This document shows, piece by piece, positions 34,081 to 42,848 of a DNA stretch of 64,000 bases (the first letter of the stretch is position 1; each line of letters begins with the position of its first letter). Made by a program: the position numbers and the translations under genes. The notes under the pieces were generated by a model that was not told the DNA's origin, made no database searches, and was given only the letters and a program-made list of their open reading frames with translations. Origin of the DNA: Kitasatospora aureofaciens (GTDB lineage: Bacteria > Actinomycetota > Actinomycetes > Streptomycetales > Streptomycetaceae); the NCBI GenBank assembly GCA_000720845.1, contig JODU01000022.1, positions 54,245 to 118,244 of the forward strand, given 5' to 3'.

Positions 34081-35196
34081 CTAGAGGTCGACCTCCTGCA
34101 TCAGCATCCCGACCTCCGTGTTGGACAGGCGGCGCAGCCAGCCCGACTTCTGGTCGCCCAGCGTGATCGGGCCGAAGGCGGTGCGCACCAGCTTGTCGAC
34201 GGGGAAGCCCGCCTCCGCCAGCATCCGGCGCACGATGTGCTTGCGGCCCTCGTGCAGGGTGACCTCGACCAGGTAGTTCTTGCCGGTCTGCTCGACGACC
34301 CGGAAGTGGTCCGCGCGCGCGTAGCCGTCCTCCAGCTGGATGCCGTCCTTGAGGCGCTTGCCGAGGTCGCGCGGGATCGGGCCCACGATGTGCGCGAGGT
34401 AGGTCTTCTTCACGCCGTACCGGGGATGGGTCAGACGGTGGGCCAGCTCGCCGTGGTTGGTGAGCAGGATGACACCCTCGGTCTCGGTGTCCAGCCGGCC
34501 CACGTGGAAGAGGCGGGTCTCGCGGTTGGTGACGTAGTCACCGAGGCACTGGCGGCCCTCCGGGTCCTCCATGGTGGAGACGACACCGGCGGGCTTGTTG
34601 AGCGAGAAGAACTGGTACGACTGCGTCGCGACGGTCAGACCGTCGACCTTGACCTCGTCCTTCTCCGGGTCGACGCGGCGGCCCTGCTCCAGCACGATCT
34701 CGCCGTTGATCTCGACGCGGGCCTGCTCGATCAGCTCCTCGCAGGCCCGCCGGGAACCGTAGCCCGCGCGCGCGAGGACCTTCTGGAGCCGCTCGCCCTC
34801 CTGCTCGGCACCCGGGAAGGTCTTGGGCAGCTTGACGTCCTTCTTGCCCGCGTACCGCTCGCGGTTGCGCTCCTCGGCCCGCGTCTCGTACTCGCGGGAC
34901 GTGGCCGGGGCGCTGCGGCCGCGCTGCTGGGGCCGCTTCGGACCACCCTTGGCGCCGCCGCGGGCCGAGGGTCCGCGGCCCGACTTCGGACCGTCCTTGG
35001 TGGCGCCGGGGCCCACGTCGTAGCGCCGCTCCTCCGGGCGCGGCTTCTTGGGACGGCCGCCCTGCTTGTCGTCGCGGTCGTTGCCGGCGCCGCGGTGGTT
35101 GCCGCGGCCACCGCCACTCCCGCCGCGGCCGCCGCTGTTGCCACCACGGCTCCCGCCGTTGTTTCCGCTGCTGTTCCTGCCGCTGCTGCTTCGCAT
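34081..35196 (-). CDS. rluB: 23S rRNA pseudouridine synthase, RluB/RsuA family
   Basis: A 371-residue enzyme. The first 115 residues are a low-complexity Gly/Ser/Arg/Asn-rich basic extension. An S4 RNA-binding domain (LQKVLARAGYGSRRACEELIEQARVEINGEIV) and the pseudouridine synthase core (FHVGRLDTETEGVILLTNHGELAHRLTHPRYGVKKTYLA; catalytic Asp in GRLDTETEG) follow. The position after scpA-scpB is typical for rluB, which modifies 23S helix 90 near the peptidyl-transferase centre. ATG 35196 shares a base with the scpB stop (TGATG), so translation is coupled. Confidence 0.93.
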   Translation of the reverse strand: MRSSSGRNSSGNNGGSRGGNSGGRGGSGGGRGNHRGAGNDRDDKQGGRPKKPRPEERRYDVGPGATKDGPKSGRGPSARGGAKGGPKRPQQRGRSAPATSREYETRAEERNRERYAGKKDVKLPKTFPGAEQEGERLQKVLARAGYGSRRACEELIEQARVEINGEIVLEQGRRVDPEKDEVKVDGLTVATQSYQFFSLNKPAGVVSTMEDPEGRQCLGDYVTNRETRLFHVGRLDTETEGVILLTNHGELAHRLTHPRYGVKKTYLAHIVGPIPRDLGKRLKDGIQLEDGYARADHFRVVEQTGKNYLVEVTLHEGRKHIVRRMLAEAGFPVDKLVRTAFGPITLGDQKSGWLRRLSNTEVGMLMQEVDL

Positions 35197-35876
35197 CAAA
35201 ATTCCGTCTTGTCGTGTGCGCCCTCGGAATCCGGGGCGTCCGGATCGAACGACGGGACCCCTTCCAGCGTCTCGGCCTCGATCGCCTCCGCCTCCGGGAG
35301 GAAGGGCGCGAGCTCCGGGAGCTCGTCCAGGCCGCGCAGGCCCATCCGCTCCAGGAAGTAGTTCGTCGTCACGTACAGGATCGCACCTGTTTCGGGTTCC
35401 GTGCCCGCCTCCTCGACCAGCCCCCGCTGCAGGAGGGTGCGCATCACGCCGTCGCAGTTCACGCCGCGCACCGCGGAGACCCGGCTGCGGCTGACCGGCT
35501 GGCGGTAGGCGACCACCGCGAGGGTCTCCAGGGCGGCCTGGGTGAGGCGGGCGTGCTGGCCGTCCAGGACGAAGCCCTCGACGGCCGCGGCGTACTCGGG
35601 CCGGCTGTAGAAGCGCCAGCCGCCCGCGACCAGGCGCAGCTCGAAGCCGCGGCCCTGGACGGCGTACTCGTCGGCCAGCTCGCGCAGGGCGTCCGCGATC
35701 CGCCGCCGGGGCCGTTGCAGTATCTTCGCCAGCCGCTCCTCGGTCGCCGGCTCGTCGACGACCATGAGGACGGCTTCCAGGGCGGGCTTGAGGTCGAGCC
35801 CGGCGACACCGTCCGGTCCGTCCGGTCCGTCCAGGGGCCCGATGGCCGCTTCGGCCTCGGTGGTTGCTTCACTCAC
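35196..35876 (-). CDS. scpB: Segregation and condensation protein ScpB
   Basis: A 226-residue ScpB, two winged-helix domains that dimerise and bind the kleisin ScpA in the SMC complex. Typical blocks are LDLKPALEAVLMVVDEPATEERLAKIL, LVAGGWRFYSRPEYAAAVEGFV, ARLTQAALETLAVVAYRQPVSRSRVSAVRGVNCDGVMRTLLQRGLVEE and ILYVTTNYFLERMGLRGLDELPELAPFLP. The start is GTG 35876, overlapping scpA as GTGA. Confidence 0.95.
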   Translation of the reverse strand: MSEATTEAEAAIGPLDGPDGPDGVAGLDLKPALEAVLMVVDEPATEERLAKILQRPRRRIADALRELADEYAVQGRGFELRLVAGGWRFYSRPEYAAAVEGFVLDGQHARLTQAALETLAVVAYRQPVSRSRVSAVRGVNCDGVMRTLLQRGLVEEAGTEPETGAILYVTTNYFLERMGLRGLDELPELAPFLPEAEAIEAETLEGVPSFDPDAPDSEGAHDKTEF

Positions 35877-37255
35877 GCCTTCTGCTCCTCCTTCGGCGCC
35901 TCGGGCGGCCGGTCGAACTCGTCGGTCACCACCGGCTGTGCCTGCCCGTCACCGCCGGTCCAGCGCACCAGCAGGTCGCCGAGGGCGGTCTCCTGGTCCA
36001 GCTCGACGGCCTTCTCCCGGTACAGCTCCAGCAGGGCCAGGAAGCGGGCGACGACGGTCAGTGTGTCCTCGGTGTCCTGGACCAGCACGCGGAAGCTGGC
36101 CTCGCCCAGTTCCTTCAGGCGGGCGACGACGATCCCCGCCTGCTCCTGCACGCTGACCAGGGGCGCGTGGATGTGCTCGACGTACACCTGCGGTTTGGGC
36201 TTCGGCTGCATCGCCTTCACGGCGAGCTTGGCGAAGCCCTCGGGGCCGATGCTGATGACGACCTCGGGCAGCAGCTCGGCGTGGTGCGGCTCCAGGCCCA
36301 CGGTACGGGGGTGACGGCGGGCCTCGGCCTCCAGCCGTCCGTTGAAGATCTCCGCGATCTGCTTGTACGCGCGGTACTGGAGCAGGCGGGCGAAGAGCAG
36401 GTCGCGGGCCTCCAGGAGGGCCAGGTCGGCCTCGTCCTCGACCTCGGCGGCGGGCAGCAGCCGGGCCGCCTTCAGGTCGAGCAGCGTGGCCGCGACCACC
36501 AGGAACTCGGTGGTCTGGTCGAGGTCCCAGTCCGGCCCCATCGCCCGGATGTGCGCCATGAACTCGTCGGTCACCTTGGACAGCGCGACCTCGGTGACGT
36601 CCATCTTGTGCTTGGAGATCAGCTGGAGCAGCAGGTCGAAAGGCCCCTCGAAGTTGGCGAGCCGCACCTTGAAGACACCGTCGCCCGCCTCGTCGGAGGT
36701 GCCCTCCGCGGACTTCCGGGGCGGGGCGGCGCCGTGCCGGCCGGAGACCTCCTCGGCCTGCTCCCCGGGCGCGCCCGCGGCCGTCGGCACCCCGGACGCC
36801 CGGACCGGCCGCTCGACCGGCCCGGGACGCTCATGGTCCGCGGTCCGGGGAGCCTGTTGCGGCACGGGGGCCGGATCCACGGCGAGAACGGCCTCGGGCG
36901 GGCCGTCCGCCCGTACTCGCGGGCCGGCGGGCGCGGCGGCCTGTCGCCCGGGTGCGACCGAGACGCGCCCGATCGCCGCCGGCTCCTCCGCCGCCGTTCC
37001 CGCGCCCGTCGGCTGCACCTCCGTGCGCGCGGCGGGGCCCGCGGGGTCCGGTTCCGCTCCGGCCGGGGCGGGCGCCGGTCCGGCCCGGAGGTCCTGCTCG
37101 GGGGGCACCGCTCCGGCGGTCCCGGAGGCGCGGTCGCCGGAAGACGTCTCCTCGGGAAGCGGCGTGGCTGCCGGCGCCTCCGGGCCCCTGCCCAGCGCAC
37201 GCCTGCGGCCGGCGCGTGGGCCGCGGCCGGGGCGGGGGGCGTCGTTCGAGGGCAT
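35873..37255 (-). CDS. scpA: Segregation and condensation protein ScpA (kleisin) with long disordered N-terminus
   Basis: A 460-residue kleisin that bridges SMC heads. The conserved domain starts only near residue 195 (FKVRLANFEGPFDLLLQLISKHKMDVTEVALSKVTDEFM) and ends with the winged helix (FRVLVQDTEDTLTVVARFLALLELYREKAVELDQE). The first 190 residues are Pro/Ala/Gly/Glu-rich and look disordered; typical bacterial ScpA is about 250 residues. ATG 37255 begins with GGGGG upstream. A later internal start cannot be excluded, but no better ribosome site was found. It heads the scpA-scpB-rluB coupled run. Confidence 0.92.
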   Translation of the reverse strand: MPSNDAPRPGRGPRAGRRRALGRGPEAPAATPLPEETSSGDRASGTAGAVPPEQDLRAGPAPAPAGAEPDPAGPAARTEVQPTGAGTAAEEPAAIGRVSVAPGRQAAAPAGPRVRADGPPEAVLAVDPAPVPQQAPRTADHERPGPVERPVRASGVPTAAGAPGEQAEEVSGRHGAAPPRKSAEGTSDEAGDGVFKVRLANFEGPFDLLLQLISKHKMDVTEVALSKVTDEFMAHIRAMGPDWDLDQTTEFLVVAATLLDLKAARLLPAAEVEDEADLALLEARDLLFARLLQYRAYKQIAEIFNGRLEAEARRHPRTVGLEPHHAELLPEVVISIGPEGFAKLAVKAMQPKPKPQVYVEHIHAPLVSVQEQAGIVVARLKELGEASFRVLVQDTEDTLTVVARFLALLELYREKAVELDQETALGDLLVRWTGGDGQAQPVVTDEFDRPPEAPKEEQKA

Positions 37256-37273
37256 GGCCCCCGCAGGCTACCG

Positions 37274-37831
37274 CTACCGCCCGCGCAGCCGTCGTACGAG
37301 GATGCTGGCGTCCCCGCGGGTCTCCAGGTCGGCCAGGACCACGGCGACGGCCTCGCGGACGATGCGGCCGCGGTCCACGGCCAGGCCGTGTTCGCCGCGG
37401 AGCACCAGGCGGGCGTGCTCCAGGTCCATCAGCTCCTCGGCGGAGACGTACACGGTGATCTTCTCGTCGTGGCGCTCACGCCCGCTGGGGCGCCGTGCGG
37501 CGGCCCTGCCGCGCTTGCGGGGCCGGTCGGCGGCAGAACCTTCCTGCGCGCCCGTAGCGGGCCCGGAGGCCCGTGCGGAACGCTCCGTGCCCCGCGTGTG
37601 CGACTCGCCCGCCGAGCCCGGCTCCGCGTCGGCGGCCGCGTGCTCCGCGCCCTCGCCGTCCCCGCCCTGGGCGGGCACCGACTGCGGTGCGTCCTCGGCG
37701 GCGGCCTGGTCGCTCTCCCCCGCCGGGGCCGGCACCCGGGCCTCGCCGCCCGCCGGTCGCCGCGGGGTGGACGCCTGGAGCGCCATTCCCCCTGTCGTAC
37801 GGAAGAGTTCGTCGGCCCCCGGCAGACTCAC
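37274..37831 (-). CDS. RHH-like DNA-binding partner of the ParA ATPase
   Basis: A 185-residue protein. The first 115 residues are Ala/Gly/Glu/Pro-rich and then Arg-rich (RPRKRGRAAARR). The final 60 (EKITVYVSAEELMDLEHARLVLRGEHGLAVDRGRIVREAVAVVLADLE) resemble a ribbon-helix-helix fold: a beta strand, then two helices. The start is set to GTG 37831, which overlaps the parA stop as GTGA; GTG 37843 and ATG 37786 are alternatives. Position between parA and scpA suggests it is the DNA-binding partner of the ATPase. This is inference. Confidence 0.75.
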   Translation of the reverse strand: MSLPGADELFRTTGGMALQASTPRRPAGGEARVPAPAGESDQAAAEDAPQSVPAQGGDGEGAEHAAADAEPGSAGESHTRGTERSARASGPATGAQEGSAADRPRKRGRAAARRPSGRERHDEKITVYVSAEELMDLEHARLVLRGEHGLAVDRGRIVREAVAVVLADLETRGDASILVRRLRGR

Positions 37832-39000
37832 TCGGCGTGACACCGGGCGAGCACCTCCCTGGCGAGCTGGCGGTAGGCGGCGGCACCGACGGAGTTGGAC
37901 GCGTACGTGGTGATCGGCTCACCGGCGACCGTGGTCTCCGGGAAGCGGACCGTGCGCCCGATGACCGTGTGGTAGACGTGGTCGTCGAACGCCTCGACGA
38001 CCCGCGCGAGCACCTCACGGCTGTGCACCGTGCGCGAGTCGTACATCGTGGCGAGGATGCCGTCGAGCTCCAGGTCGGGGTTGAGCCGTTCCTGGACCTT
38101 CTCGATCGTCTCGGTCAGCAGCGCCACACCGCGCAGCGCGAAGAACTCGCACTCCAGCGGCACGATCACCTTGTGCGCCGCGGTGAGCGCGTTGACCGTG
38201 AGCAGGCCGAGCGAGGGCTGGCAGTCGATCACGATGTAGTCGTAGTCGTCCATCAGCGGCTTGAGCGCCCGCTGCAGCGTGGACTCCCGCGCGACCTCGC
38301 TCACCAGCTGCACCTCGGCAGCCGACAGGTCGATGTTGCTGGGCAGCAGGTCCATGTTGGGGACCGCGGTCTTCAGCAGCACCTCGTCGGCGGCCATGCC
38401 CCGCTCCATGAGCAGGTTGTAGACGGTGAGGTCGAGCTCCATCGGGTTGACGCCGAGGCCGACCGACAGCGCGCCCTGCGGGTCGAAGTCGACGAGCAGC
38501 ACCCGGCGCCCGTACTCGGCGAGCGCGGCACCCAGGTTGATGGTCGACGTGGTCTTGCCCACGCCGCCCTTCTGGTTGCACATCGCGATGATCTTGGCGG
38601 GGCCGTGCTCGGTCAGCGGGCCCGGGATCGGGAAGTACGGCAGCGGGCGTCCGGTCGGGCCGATGCGCTCACGGCGCTGTCGGGCCGCGTCGGGCGCGAG
38701 CGTGGCGGCGTACTCGGGATCCGGCTCGTACTCCGCGTCCGGGTCGTAGAAGTGCCCCTCGGGCAGTTCGTCGTAGTCGGCGAAGTGGTTGCGTGGCGCG
38801 CCACTTCCGTCGCCGGCCATGGCGTTCACGTGTTGGCCATCCATACTCATGTGTGCTGTCCGAGTTGCCTGCGGACTCTGGTGGTCGGCTGCGGAGGTGC
38901 GTACAGCCACGGAGCCGACCGCCTCGAGACGCCCGGGACTGTGGGTCCGTGCCGGCATTCCTGGTTGACCACCCCCGGGAGTAAATGTCGACTCATTCAC
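37828..39000 (-). CDS. ParA/MinD-family partitioning ATPase
   Basis: A 390-residue Walker-type ATPase. After an acidic, disordered N-terminal extension of about 130 residues (DELPEGHFYDPDAEYEPDPEY) comes the deviant Walker A KGGVGKTT, Walker A' VLLVDFDPQGALS and Walker B DYIVIDCQPSLGLLTVNAL. It is not the oriC-proximal parA, since no parB or gidB is near. It matches the ParA-like gene found beside scpA in mycobacteria (Rv1708) and Streptomyces (SCO1772, from memory). GTG 39000 has AGGAGG eleven bases upstream. Coupled to the RHH-like gene, it may move or position a chromosomal or condensin-linked cargo. Confidence 0.92.
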   Translation of the reverse strand: MNESTFTPGGGQPGMPARTHSPGRLEAVGSVAVRTSAADHQSPQATRTAHMSMDGQHVNAMAGDGSGAPRNHFADYDELPEGHFYDPDAEYEPDPEYAATLAPDAARQRRERIGPTGRPLPYFPIPGPLTEHGPAKIIAMCNQKGGVGKTTSTINLGAALAEYGRRVLLVDFDPQGALSVGLGVNPMELDLTVYNLLMERGMAADEVLLKTAVPNMDLLPSNIDLSAAEVQLVSEVARESTLQRALKPLMDDYDYIVIDCQPSLGLLTVNALTAAHKVIVPLECEFFALRGVALLTETIEKVQERLNPDLELDGILATMYDSRTVHSREVLARVVEAFDDHVYHTVIGRTVRFPETTVAGEPITTYASNSVGAAAYRQLAREVLARCHAE

Positions 39001-39345
39001 AAGTCGTCTTACCTCCTTGGTGACCAGGGAACTTCTAGACAGGTCAGCGTGGCACCATGCCGACGTTCGGCGACTCTATGGCGTGTCGGCCGTCCGCAGC
39101 AACACAATCCGCCGGACCCGGCCCGATGTGTCGGCAATGAAACATCCCTCTGTCAAGGGCGTACGGCCGTCGCACAGCAGGTTTCACCGGTGCGCGAATC
39201 GGTTGAAGCGTTACGTTCGAGGCGAGTTGACCGAGAATCGCAAAGTGACCATACACACACCCGGCCGGACCTTGTCGGGCAAGGTCCGGCCGGGTGTGCG
39301 GGGTTGACGACAGCTGTTGACGTATCGCCTTTGCCGTTTGATGAC
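39001..39345. other. Intergenic region between parA and ald with terminator
   Basis: This holds the parA promoter region and, at 39256-39298, the terminator of ald. The parA-proximal part contains the AGGAGG site and a lower-GC stretch near 39030-39150. I see no RNA gene. Confidence 0.5.
39256..39298 (-). terminator. Terminator of ald
   Basis: A perfect 19-bp stem (CACACCCGGCCGGACCTTG, 39256-39274, and its complement 39280-39298) with a 5-base loop lies about 48 bp beyond the ald stop. It insulates ald from the downstream parA gene. Confidence 0.8.
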
Positions 39346-40461
39346 TTAGGCGAGCAGAGTCGCCGGGTCGACATACTCCAGGCCGTGCGCCTCGGCGACC
39401 TCGCGGTAAACCACCTTGCCGTCATGGGTGTTGAGACCCCTGGCCAGCGCGGGGTCGCGGCGCAGCGCCTCGGCCCAGCCGCGGTCGGCCAGCTCGACGA
39501 TGTAGGGCAGCGTGGCGTTGGTGAGCGCGTTGGTGGAGGTGTTGGGCACCGCGCCGGGCATGTTGGCGACGCAGTAGAAGACCGAGTTGTGGACCCTGAA
39601 GGTCGGCTCGGCGTGCGTGGTCGGGTGCGAGTCCTCGAAGCAGCCGCCCTGGTCGATCGCGATGTCGACAAGGACACTGCCCGGCTTCATGCGGGAGACC
39701 AGCTCGTTGGTGACCAGCTTCGGGGCCTTGGCGCCCGGGATGAGCACCGCACCGATGACCAGGTCGGCGTCGACGACGGCCTTCTCCAGCTCGAAGGAGT
39801 TGGACATCACGGCCTTGACCTTGGTGCCGAAGATCCTGTCGGCCTCGCGCAGCTTGTTGATGTCGCGGTCGAGCAGGGTCACGTCGAAGCCCATCCCGAC
39901 GGCGATCTGGGTGGCGTTCCAGCCGGAGACACCGCCGCCGATGACGACGGCCTTGGCGGGGGTCACGCCGGGCACGCCACCGGGCAGCACGCCGCGCCCG
40001 CCGTTGGGGGCCATCAGGTGGTAGGCGCCGACCTGCGGGGCGATCCGGCCCGCGACCTCGGACATCGGGGCCAGCAGCGGCAGCGCGCGGCCGGGCAGCT
40101 CGACCGTCTCGTAGGCGATGGCGGTGGTGCCGGACTCGACGAGCGCGTCCGTGCACTCCTTGGAGGCGGCCAGGTGCAGGTAGGTGAAGAGCGTCTGGTC
40201 CTTGCGCAGGCGGTGGTACTCCTGAGCGATCGGCTCCTTGACCTTCAGGAGCAGGTCCGCGGTGGCCCACACCTCGTCGGCGGTGTCGAGTATCCGCGCA
40301 CCGGCCGCGACGTACTCCTCGTCGGGGATCGAGGAGCCGACACCGGCGCCGTGCTCGATGACGACCTGGTGACCGTGGCGCACCAGCTCGTGCACGCCGG
40401 CGGGGGTGATGGCCACCCGGAACTCGTTGTTCTTGACCTCGCGGGGGATGCCGACCTTCAC
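39346..40461 (-). CDS. ald: L-alanine dehydrogenase
   Basis: A 371-residue NAD-dependent enzyme interconverting alanine and pyruvate plus ammonia. Motifs are GIPREVKNNEFRVAITPAGV with the substrate Arg15 region, LLKVKEP with the catalytic Lys, FTYLHLAAS (catalytic His), VVIGGGVSGWNATQIA for NAD and VDIAIDQGGCFEDSHPTTH. The start is taken as GTG 40461, giving the standard length of 371. GTG 40470 is only two bases from AAGGA and would add three residues. An inverted repeat (TTAATG 40565, CATTAA 40601) lies upstream and might bind an Lrp/AldR-type regulator. Confidence 0.95.
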   Translation of the reverse strand: MKVGIPREVKNNEFRVAITPAGVHELVRHGHQVVIEHGAGVGSSIPDEEYVAAGARILDTADEVWATADLLLKVKEPIAQEYHRLRKDQTLFTYLHLAASKECTDALVESGTTAIAYETVELPGRALPLLAPMSEVAGRIAPQVGAYHLMAPNGGRGVLPGGVPGVTPAKAVVIGGGVSGWNATQIAVGMGFDVTLLDRDINKLREADRIFGTKVKAVMSNSFELEKAVVDADLVIGAVLIPGAKAPKLVTNELVSRMKPGSVLVDIAIDQGGCFEDSHPTTHAEPTFRVHNSVFYCVANMPGAVPNTSTNALTNATLPYIVELADRGWAEALRRDPALARGLNTHDGKVVYREVAEAHGLEYVDPATLLA

Positions 40462-40602
40462 GTGGATCACGGTCCTTGGCTCAGAGGATGGGCTATTACA
40501 AGGCATACCCGCTCAAGCGCGGGCACACCGGGAGAGACCGCAGAGAACGTGCGGCAGAGCCAGTTTAATGAAGGCGTTCCCTCTGTCTAGCCTTTCAAAG
40601 CA

Positions 40603-42630
40603 TTAACCTTCAGACGATGTGCTGCGGATTTCGCAGGCGTCTGCGGAATCTTCCCTCAACATCCGTTCGGCCGCGCCCCGCTCCAGGCCCGCCGCGGTGG
40701 GGTCGCCGAGCCGGTCCAACGTGTCGGCGAGCCGCAGGTGCAGCGCGGCCTGGAGCCGTACGTCCTCGGCCCGGCGGGCCCAGTCGACGGCCTCCTGGCA
40801 GGTGCGCAGCGACTCCTCGGGGCGCCCCGCGTACTCCTGGACCCGGGCCAGCTCCGACAGCGCCCGCGCGTGCGCGGCCACGTCGCCCGCCTTGCGGTGC
40901 CCGGCCACCGCGGCGCGCCAGCACCGCACCGCCTCGCCGTAGCGACCGGCGTAGGTGTGGGCGGTGGCGATGCGGCCGTAGATCCGGGCGGCGTCGGCGC
41001 GCTCGTCCCGGGCGAGGCGCTGGGCGAGGGCCCGGCCGAACCAGTCGGCGGCGCGGTCGTAGTCGCCCAGCTCCAGGTGGGCGCCGCCCACGGATTCCAT
41101 CGCGCGTCCGGTCGCGTACGGGTCGTTCGCCTCGCGTCCGGCGTCCAGCGCGGCCCGGTAGCGCACCAGGGCCTCGGTGGTGCGGCCGGTGCGGGCGTCC
41201 AGGTCCGCCAGGTTGAGCAGGGCCGCCGCCTTCTCCCTGGGCAGTTCGCGGCGCTCGGCCACGTCGAGGACGAGCCGGTGGATCCCGTACAGGTCGGGGG
41301 CCGCGGCCCGAGTGCCGAAGTGGGCCACCATGGCCCGCACCAGCTGGGACATCAGTCTGCGGGCGAGGGTGTCCAGCTCGCCGTCGGCGACCGCGAGGCG
41401 GGCGGCGGCCAGCAGGGCCGGGCGCCGGGCCCGCAGCCAGTCGGCGGCGGCCCCGGGGTGCGGGAAGCGCAGGTCGCGCGGCGTGGCGAGGAGCTTCTCC
41501 CGGGCCTGCGGGCTGTCGGTCTCGGTGACCGCGCGGCAGGACTGGAGCAGCCGCACGGTCCGCTCCAGCATGCGGGCACGGGCCAGTTGCAGCTCGGCGG
41601 GCCGGTCGTGCTTGCGGGCGAGGGCGCTCAGCCGGCCGTGCAGGCACCCGGGCACCTCGTACTCCGGCAGCGGTGAGCCGACGGCGCGCAGCAGCCCGTG
41701 GGCGACGAAGTCGTCCAGGGTGCTGCGGGCGCCGCTCACCGAGCAGCCGGCGAGCGCGGAGGCGGTGTGCGGGTCGACCCGGCCCGCCGGGGCGAGGGAG
41801 AGCAGCCTCAGCATGCGGGCGGCGGTGCCGGGCAGCGACGCGTAGACGAGGCCGAAGACTCGGTCGAGCGCGCTCCCCTCGTCGCTCTCCGCGTGCACGT
41901 GCTTGGCCAGGTCGGCGACGGCCGCCTGGGGGCGGGCCGCGAGCCAGCCCCCGGCCAGGGTCAGCGCGGCCGGCTGGGCCTGGCACAGCTCGACCAGCTG
42001 TTCGGCGGCCCGGGGGTCGACGGTGATGCGGACCGAGCCGGTGTGGCGGGACAGCAGTTCCACCGCCGACTTGGTGTCCAGGCCCCCCAGCGTGCACGGG
42101 CGGACGTCCGCGATGCCGGTCAGCGGGCCCTCGGCCACGGCGACGGCCAGGCAGTGAGGGGTGTCCGGCAGCAGTGCGTCGACCTGCTCGGCATCGGCGA
42201 CGGCGTCGAGCAGGAGCAGCACCCTGCGGTCGGCGAGCACGCCGCGCAGCGCCTCGGTGAGGTCGTCCTCGTCGGCCCCGGGCGGCTCGGCGCGGTCCAG
42301 TGCGGTGAGCAGCTCCCGGGCGAGACGTCCGACGGGGACGCGGGTGCCGTCGGGCTCGCTGAGCCGGGCCCGCAGCACGCCGTCCGGGTAGTCGTGCGCG
42401 ACCCGCGCGGCCAGTTCCTCCGCGAGCGCGGTGCGCCCCGAGCCGGGACGCCCCGCGATGAGCAGCACGCGCGCGCGGGGGGCCTTGCGGCCGGAGAGGG
42501 TGTCGAGGCCGGCGCGCTCGATGTCGGCGCGCAGCTCCTTCAGCTCCCGGGTGCGGCCCAGGAATCCGCTCTCCGCAGCAGGGTCCTGAGACAGTCGTAC
42601 GCCGTCCGTGTCCACCGCCTGATCCGTCAC
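40603..42630 (-). CDS. STAND-type NTPase with TPR repeats (AfsR-like, no DNA-binding domain seen)
   Basis: A 675-residue signalling-type protein. An NB-ARC/AAA-like NTPase region has Walker A LLIAGRPGSGRTALAEELA and Walker B RVLLLLDAV. Winged-helix and linker segments follow. The C-terminal third has TPR-like helices (ALVRYRAALDAGREANDPYATGRAMESVGGAHLELGDYDRAADWFGRAL, AHTYAGRYGEAVRCWRAAVAGH). This is the AfsR/GutR regulator layout without the SARP DNA-binding domain. GTG 42630 has GGGAG eight bases upstream. Function is unknown; partners are probably elsewhere. Confidence 0.82.
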   Translation of the reverse strand: MTDQAVDTDGVRLSQDPAAESGFLGRTRELKELRADIERAGLDTLSGRKAPRARVLLIAGRPGSGRTALAEELAARVAHDYPDGVLRARLSEPDGTRVPVGRLARELLTALDRAEPPGADEDDLTEALRGVLADRRVLLLLDAVADAEQVDALLPDTPHCLAVAVAEGPLTGIADVRPCTLGGLDTKSAVELLSRHTGSVRITVDPRAAEQLVELCQAQPAALTLAGGWLAARPQAAVADLAKHVHAESDEGSALDRVFGLVYASLPGTAARMLRLLSLAPAGRVDPHTASALAGCSVSGARSTLDDFVAHGLLRAVGSPLPEYEVPGCLHGRLSALARKHDRPAELQLARARMLERTVRLLQSCRAVTETDSPQAREKLLATPRDLRFPHPGAAADWLRARRPALLAAARLAVADGELDTLARRLMSQLVRAMVAHFGTRAAAPDLYGIHRLVLDVAERRELPREKAAALLNLADLDARTGRTTEALVRYRAALDAGREANDPYATGRAMESVGGAHLELGDYDRAADWFGRALAQRLARDERADAARIYGRIATAHTYAGRYGEAVRCWRAAVAGHRKAGDVAAHARALSELARVQEYAGRPEESLRTCQEAVDWARRAEDVRLQAALHLRLADTLDRLGDPTAAGLERGAAERMLREDSADACEIRSTSSEG

Positions 42631-42848
42631 GGGCCACACTCCCGATCCCACCGCACGCCGGTGCCCGCCGGAAGCCCGGTTCGGGCGTTTCCGAGCCTAG
42701 TTCACGCTCTGCGATGTTCCCGGTGGAGCGCGGCGGGCAGGTCCCTCGATCGGATCAACCGATCGTCACACCGGACGGGTGGGGCGCCCGCCGACCGCGC
42801 GGAACGGCCGCTCCGGGGCTCCCGTAACGCTGGGTACCCGACCGTTCC

